Shown one piece after another: positions 44,774 through 49,413 of a stretch of DNA of 49,413 nucleotides (positions are counted from its first letter, which is position 1; each line of letters opens with the position of its first letter). The DNA is from Gallionella sp. Its GTDB lineage: Bacteria > Pseudomonadota > Gammaproteobacteria > Burkholderiales > Gallionellaceae. The DNA is taken from the NCBI GenBank assembly GCA_023259035.1, contig JAHFRA010000020.1, positions 1 to 49,413 of the forward strand, written 5' to 3'. The notes beneath the pieces are model-generated. The model ran no database searches. It saw only the letters and a program-made list of their open reading frames with translations, and was not told the origin of the DNA. Both the position numbers and the translations under genes were made by a program.

Positions 44774-45388
44774 TTGCAATTTCATCCTGCCACGCAAATC
44801 CTGACTTGGTGCATCCTCGTCGCGTCCATACAGGTTTTGCACCTTGGAATTTTGCTGGCACCGGCCGGTTTGGTTCTGCTGTGCGCTTTTGCAATATCCA
44901 GACACAAATTCATCCAGCTATTGCGCCGCACCCGCTGGATCATGCTGTCGCTATTGCTGATCTACGCTTACAGCACGCCGGGGCAGGCGCTGTCGGACGC
45001 CCTCGGCATGTTCAGCCCGAGCCGCGAAGGGCTGACTGATGGCGCGCTGCAACTGTCCCGTTTGCTTGCCGCGCTGGCGGGGTTGGCGATATTGCTGGAA
45101 CGCCTGCATCGCCAACAATTGATTGCCGGACTGTATACCCTGTTTGCGCCATTGCAATGGCTGGGGCTGTCGCGCGAGCGGTTTGCCGTGCGGCTGGCGT
45201 TGACCTTGCACTATGCCGAGGCGGCGATGTTGCGCGAGACGCATAGTTGGCAGGATGCGTTGCGCGGCTTGTTCGAGCCGCATGGCGAAACCACCAAGCA
45301 CATGGAATTACCGCTGTACCGTTTTGCCGTGGGAGATGCGTTGTTGCTGCTTGTTGCATCACTGATGTTGTGGCTGGCAATCAGATGA
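44774..45388 (+). CDS. Membrane protein resembling a CbiQ/EcfT transporter component
   Basis: 204 residues. TTG start at 44774, chosen because GGAG lies six bases upstream and no ATG occurs before residue 50. Several membrane segments (about 8-40, 55-75, 90-110, 185-203). The stretch LAGLAILLERLHRQQLIAGLYTLFAPLQWLGLSRERFAVRLALTL has the layout of the coupling region of EcfT/CbiQ proteins, which link an ATPase to a vitamin- or metal-binding S component. No such partners lie nearby, so the call is tentative. It ends ten bases before truA. Confidence 0.55.
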   Translation: MQFHPATQILTWCILVASIQVLHLGILLAPAGLVLLCAFAISRHKFIQLLRRTRWIMLSLLLIYAYSTPGQALSDALGMFSPSREGLTDGALQLSRLLAALAGLAILLERLHRQQLIAGLYTLFAPLQWLGLSRERFAVRLALTLHYAEAAMLRETHSWQDALRGLFEPHGETTKHMELPLYRFAVGDALLLLVASLMLWLAIR

Positions 45389-45398
45389 GGGTCGCACC

Positions 45399-46187
45399 AT
45401 GAGGATAGCACTGGGTGTCGAGTACGACGGCCGCCCGTATTGCGGCTGGCAGAGCCAGGCGGACGGGCATACCGTGCAGGACACGCTGCAACGCGCGTTG
45501 AGCCAAATTGCCGGTGAACCAATTTCAGTTATCGCGGCAGGACGCACCGATACCGGCGTACATGCGCTGGAGCAAGTGGTGCATTTCGATACCCGGGTTG
45601 AACGCCCGCTGACTGCCTGGGTGCGCGGCGTGAACGCGTTGCTGCCGGACAGCATCGCGGTGTTGTGGGCGCATCCGGTGCCGGACGAATTCCATGCGCG
45701 CTTTTCCGCGCACGGCCGCAGCTACCGCTATCTGCTGATCAATCGCACCACGCGCAGCGCGATACATGCGGGCAAAGTCGGCTGGTTTCACGCGCCGCTG
45801 GATGTTGTGGTGATGCAGGCAGCCGCGCAATGCCTGGTGGGCGAGCATGACTTCAGCGCATTCCGTGCGGCGCAGTGCCAGGCCAAATCGCCGGTCAAGA
45901 ATCTGCACCAACTGGATATCCGCAGGCACGGCGAGATGCTGATTTTCGACTTGAGCGCCGATGCGTTTTTGCACCATATGGTGCGCAATATCGTCGGTTG
46001 CCTGGTGTATGTGGGCAAGGGGAAATACCCGCCGGAATGGCTCACAGACGTATTGGGCAGCCGCGAGCGCAGTCTCGCCGCTCCGACCTTTGCGCCGGAT
46101 GGCTTATACTTGCGCCGCATTCAATATGAAGCGAAGTGGGGATTGCCGCAAATGGAAAATCAGAATGGGTTGGGAGAGTTGTTGTGA
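45399..46187 (+). CDS. truA: tRNA pseudouridine(38-40) synthase
   Basis: 262 residues. Catalytic Asp in [18 protein letters not shown] at about 47-64; other family marks are [28 protein letters not shown] and [19 protein letters not shown]. It makes pseudouridine at 38-40 of tRNA anticodon arms. The stop overlaps the trpF GTG (GTGA). Confidence 0.96.
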   Translation: MRIALGVEYDGRPYCGWQSQADGHTVQDTLQRALSQIAGEPISVIAAGRTDTGVHALEQVVHFDTRVERPLTAWVRGVNALLPDSIAVLWAHPVPDEFHARFSAHGRSYRYLLINRTTRSAIHAGKVGWFHAPLDVVVMQAAAQCLVGEHDFSAFRAAQCQAKSPVKNLHQLDIRRHGEMLIFDLSADAFLHHMVRNIVGCLVYVGKGKYPPEWLTDVLGSRERSLAAPTFAPDGLYLRRIQYEAKWGLPQMENQNGLGELL

Positions 46188-46816
46188 CGCGAATAAAAAT
46201 TTGCGGCATCACCCGCGTCGAGGATGCGCTGGTTGCCGCGCAAGCCGGAGCAGATGCCATCGGGCTCGTGTTTCATGAAAAAAGCCCGCGTCATGTCACA
46301 GTGCAGCAGGCTGCGCGGGTGGTGGCAGCCGTACCGCCGTTCATAACCGTGGTCGGGCTATTCGTGAACCCTTCCGAAGAAATGGTGCGCGAAGTGATGC
46401 GACAGGCGCCGCTGGATGTTCTGCAGTTCCACGGCGAAGAAGAGCCGGAATTTTGTGCGTGCTTCGGCCGCCCCTGGATCAAGGCAATTCGGGTAAGGCG
46501 TGATGTAGATTTGATACAATGCGCGGCGCGTTACCGGATGGCGCAAGGATTATTGCTGGATGCCTTTGTGGAAGGCGCGCATGGCGGCACGGGGGAATCT
46601 CTCGACTGGGCGCTGATCCCGCAAAATCTGCCTTTGTCGGTGATCCTGGCCGGCGGCCTGCATACCGGCAACGTGGCGGAAGCGATCCGGCTGATCCGGC
46701 CCTACGCGGTGGACGTCTCCAGCGGAGTGGAAGCGAGCAAGGGAATCAAGGACGCGGCGAAGATCGCCGCGTTCATCAACGAGGTTAACAACATTGACTT
46801 ACAACTATCCAGATAG
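46184..46816 (+). CDS. trpF: Phosphoribosylanthranilate isomerase
   Basis: 210 residues from GTG 46184, overlapping the truA stop by four bases, with GGGAGAG six bases upstream; the longer reading from 46136 lies inside truA. TIM barrel: [11 protein letters not shown] (catalytic Cys), [40 protein letters not shown] (catalytic Asp), [13 protein letters not shown] and [15 protein letters not shown]. It converts phosphoribosylanthranilate in tryptophan synthesis. Its last 23 bases overlap trpB. Confidence 0.96.
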   Translation: MTRIKICGITRVEDALVAAQAGADAIGLVFHEKSPRHVTVQQAARVVAAVPPFITVVGLFVNPSEEMVREVMRQAPLDVLQFHGEEEPEFCACFGRPWIKAIRVRRDVDLIQCAARYRMAQGLLLDAFVEGAHGGTGESLDWALIPQNLPLSVILAGGLHTGNVAEAIRLIRPYAVDVSSGVEASKGIKDAAKIAAFINEVNNIDLQLSR

Positions 46817-47993
46817 CACCGGCCACTTCGGTATCTTTGGCGGCATCTACATGGCCGAGACGCTGATTCCGGCAGTGGAAGAATTGAGCCGCCAGTATCT
46901 GCGTTTTCGCGACGATCCCGAGTTCAAAACCGAGTTCGCCTACGAATTGAAACACTACGTCGGGCGCCCCAGCCCGGTCTATCACGCCAAGCGTTTATCG
47001 GACGACCTGGGCGGCGCACAAATCTACCTGAAGCGCGAAGACCTGAACCATACCGGCGCACACAAGATCAACAACGCGATAGGGCAGGCCTTGCTGGCCA
47101 AGCGCATGGGCAAGAAGCGCGTGATCGCCGAGACCGGCGCGGGTATGCACGGTGTGGCAACCGCGACGGTTGCCGCGCGTTTTGGCATGGAGTGCATCGT
47201 GTATATGGGTGCGGAAGATATCCAGCGCCAGGCCGCGAACGTGTTCCGCATGAAGCTGTTGGGCGCGACCGTAGTCCCGGTCGAGAGCGGTTCCAGAACG
47301 CTCAAGGATGCGTGCAACGAGGCGATCCGCGACTGGGTCACCAACGTCGAAAGCACCTTCTACATCTTCGGCACTGCGGCTGGGCCGCATCCGTATCCGA
47401 TGATGGTGCGCGACTTCCAATGCGTGATCGGCAATGAAGCTAAAGTGCAGATGCCGGAGATGATAGGCCGCCAGCCGGATGCGGTGATCGCCTGCGTCGG
47501 CGGAGGCTCCAACGCGATTGGCCTGTTTTATCCCTACATCGAAGAAAAGAACGTGCAGATCATCGGTGTGGAGGCGGGCGGTCACGGTATCGCCAGCGGA
47601 AAACATGCCGCGCCGCTGACCGCGAATGCAAAAGTCGGCGTGTTGCACGGCAACAAGGTCTATCTGATACAGGATGAGAACGGTCAGATCATCGAGACGC
47701 ATTCCATCTCCGCCGGGCTGGATTACCCCGGCGTCGGCCCCGAGCACTGCCTGTTGAAGGATCAGGGGCGCGCGCAATACGTTGCGATCAACGACGATGA
47801 AGCGCTGGCCGCATTCGATGCGCTGTGCCGCTTCGAGGGCATTATCCCCGCGCTGGAATCCAGCCATGCTTTGGCGCACGCGATGAAGATCGCACCGGCG
47901 CTGGGCAAGGACAAAGTGCTGCTGGTGAACCTCTCGGGTCGCGGCGACAAGGATATGAATACGGTGGCGAACTTGAAGGGGATCACGCTATGA
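46794..47993 (+). CDS. trpB: Tryptophan synthase beta subunit
   Basis: 399 residues from TTG 46794; GAGG about nine bases upstream and the family N-terminus ([27 protein letters not shown]) support this start inside the end of trpF. PLP Lys in [20 protein letters not shown] at about 90; GGGSNAIG phosphate loop; [18 protein letters not shown]. It condenses indole and serine. Its TGA stop overlaps an ATG that opens a frame nearly identical at its beginning to trpA. Confidence 0.96.
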   Translation: MTYNYPDSTGHFGIFGGIYMAETLIPAVEELSRQYLRFRDDPEFKTEFAYELKHYVGRPSPVYHAKRLSDDLGGAQIYLKREDLNHTGAHKINNAIGQALLAKRMGKKRVIAETGAGMHGVATATVAARFGMECIVYMGAEDIQRQAANVFRMKLLGATVVPVESGSRTLKDACNEAIRDWVTNVESTFYIFGTAAGPHPYPMMVRDFQCVIGNEAKVQMPEMIGRQPDAVIACVGGGSNAIGLFYPYIEEKNVQIIGVEAGGHGIASGKHAAPLTANAKVGVLHGNKVYLIQDENGQIIETHSISAGLDYPGVGPEHCLLKDQGRAQYVAINDDEALAAFDALCRFEGIIPALESSHALAHAMKIAPALGKDKVLLVNLSGRGDKDMNTVANLKGITL

Positions 47994-48139
47994 GCCGCAT
48001 TCCAATTCATTTTGCGGGCGAACTGCGGCGTCGCATGCTCGCTCATTCCTCGCCTACCAATTGCGGTATGCCTCGTCATTCGCTGCGCGGCTCCTTGCAT
48101 TTCATCCCGCAAAATGAATTGAGAGGTTTGTACGTATGA
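47990..48139 (+). CDS. Candidate 49-residue ORF carried by the palindromic element
   Basis: Starts ATG 47990 overlapping the trpB stop (ATGA) and ends TGA 48137-48139 overlapping the trpA start (ATGA), so a ribosome could pass from trpB through it to trpA. The first residues, MSRI, match the trpA start; the later [18 protein letters not shown] matches the ORF before leuD. It is probably the old trpA start running into inserted repeat DNA. Unproven as a functional gene. Confidence 0.4.
   Translation: MSRIPIHFAGELRRRMLAHSSPTNCGMPRHSLRGSLHFIPQNELRGLYV
48003..48121. repeat. Palindromic element, copy B (between trpB and trpA)
   Basis: Perfect 16-base inverted ends CAATTCATTTTGCGGG and CCCGCAAAATGAATTG, 119 bases in all, with the same internal order as copy A (GCGGGCGAA, GTCG, TGCTCG, TATGCCTCGTC, CTGCGCG, CTCCTTGC, TTCATCCCGC). 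AGAGG, the trpA ribosome site, directly follows the right end. Confidence 0.92.
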
Positions 48140-48936
48140 GTCGTATTCAATTAACCTTCGCCAGACTCAAGCAGCAGCAGCGCAAGGCGCTGATCCCGTT
48201 CATCACCGCAGGCGATCCGTCGCCGCAACTCACCGTGCCGCTGCTGCATGCGCTGGTGGAGGCGGGCGCGGACGTGCTCGAACTGGGCGTACCGTTTTCC
48301 GATCCGATGGCGGACGGCCCGACCATCCAGCGCGCTTCCGAGCGCGCACTCAAGCACGGCATGTCGCTGCGCGGCGTGCTGGCGATGGTGGCGGAGTTCC
48401 GCACACAGGATGCGACTACCCCGGTGGTGCTGATGGGCTACGGCAATCCGATCGAAGCGATGGGCTGGGAAGTGTTTGCAAAACGTTGCGCGGAGGTGGG
48501 CGTGGACGGCGTGCTGACCGTGGACTTCCCGCCGGAAGAGAGCCACGATGCGTTCGAGCATCTGCAAGCGCACGGTATCGATCCGATCTTCCTGCTGGCA
48601 CCGACCACCAATGATGCGCGTATCGAGCAGGTCGCCAAACTGGCGCGCGGCTATGTGTATTATGTTTCGCTGAAAGGCGTGACCGGCGCGGGGCATCTGG
48701 ACTTGGATGCCATCGCACAAAAAATTCCGCAACTGCGCCAGCACATCAACCTGCCGATTGGCGTCGGTTTCGGCATCCGCGATGCGGCCACCGCGCTGGC
48801 GGTGGCGAAGCTGTGCGACGGCGTGGTGGTGGGCAGCCGTATCGTGCAGGAAATCGAAAACTCGACCGAACAGAATGTCGTCGCCAATGTGAGCAAGCTG
48901 GTTAAAGAGCTACGAAGCGCAGTAGATAAGGCATAA
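48136..48936 (+). CDS. trpA: Tryptophan synthase alpha subunit
   Basis: 266 residues. TIM barrel with catalytic Glu/Asp in [20 protein letters not shown] at about 49-68, [38 protein letters not shown] and GVGFGIRD. It cleaves indole-glycerol phosphate to indole for TrpB. The ribosome site GAGAGG (48121-48126) lies at the end of the palindromic element. The start sequence TATGAGTCGTATTC is a diverged copy of the one at the trpB stop. Confidence 0.96.
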   Translation: MSRIQLTFARLKQQQRKALIPFITAGDPSPQLTVPLLHALVEAGADVLELGVPFSDPMADGPTIQRASERALKHGMSLRGVLAMVAEFRTQDATTPVVLMGYGNPIEAMGWEVFAKRCAEVGVDGVLTVDFPPEESHDAFEHLQAHGIDPIFLLAPTTNDARIEQVAKLARGYVYYVSLKGVTGAGHLDLDAIAQKIPQLRQHINLPIGVGFGIRDAATALAVAKLCDGVVVGSRIVQEIENSTEQNVVANVSKLVKELRSAVDKA

Positions 48937-48948
48937 GGAGAAAAGAGC

Positions 48949-49413
<465 letters not shown>

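Overview
The window looks like chromosomal DNA of a betaproteobacterium, most like the Nitrosomonadales (Gallionellaceae-type). There is no rRNA gene to prove this. The inference rests on gene order and content: leuC-entericidin-leuD-leuB-asd-fimV-truA-trpF-trpB-trpA-accD, an earP-efp pair with Arg32 in EF-P, a hopanoid hpnCDE cluster, pilU beside dap genes, and prmB. No tRNA, rRNA, CRISPR array, transposase or prophage was seen. Both ends are cut inside genes (a NarL-type response regulator on the left, accD on the right).

Layout. 1-5.0 kb (minus): response regulator and a 1540-residue multi-PAS/GAF histidine kinase. 5.2-5.7 kb (plus): an unusual protein with only the region 1.2-2 part of an RpoS-like sigma factor. 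5.9-9.8 kb (minus): a MacAB-like ABC efflux operon (adaptor, ATPase, permease) with a DUF4160/DUF2442 pair between its parts, the DUF4160 member broken by one stop codon. 10.3-13.4 kb (minus): hpnC-hpnD-hpnE for squalene. 13.4-15.8 kb (minus): a BsuBI/PstI-type restriction-modification pair. 15.8-21.8 kb (minus): prmB, a Gly-rich small membrane protein, dapE, pilU, dapD, dapC. 21.8-27.3 kb (plus): an EamA exporter, a near-perfect sigma-54 promoter motif with no gene directly behind it, then HDOD, MBL-fold and class III cyclase-hemerythrin genes and a FliD-like protein. 27.3-29.1 kb (minus): earP-efp. 29.3-30.4 kb: an orphan ParA and a small conserved-looking protein. 30.5-37.0 kb (minus): MacB-like permease, miaA, MHS-type transporter, an AT-rich eukaryotic-like kinase, mutL. 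37.2-49.4 kb (plus): leucine, aspartate-family and tryptophan biosynthesis with fimV, truA and accD.

Most genes are housekeeping and tightly packed, with many ATGA or TGATG overlaps. The unusual layer is small repetitive DNA. Several palindromic elements sit in or between genes: in frame inside mutL and the MHS transporter, a half-element inside earP, at the coding end of dapC, and between hpnE and hpnD. The most striking is one ~120-136 bp element present twice, between the leuC/entericidin genes and leuD, and between trpB and trpA. In both places it carries an open frame of 48-49 codons that starts on the upstream stop codon and ends on the downstream start codon. In the leu copy the leuD ribosome binding site lies inside the inverted repeat. 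At trpA the gene start itself appears duplicated on both sides of the element.

Other notable items: the sigma fragment keeps several core-binding residues but has lost both promoter-melting tryptophans; a C-terminal remnant of a second aspartate-semialdehyde dehydrogenase (usg-like) survives between asd and fimV; and the HDOD/MBL/cyclase-hemerythrin cluster suggests an oxygen- or redox-linked cyclic nucleotide signalling unit.
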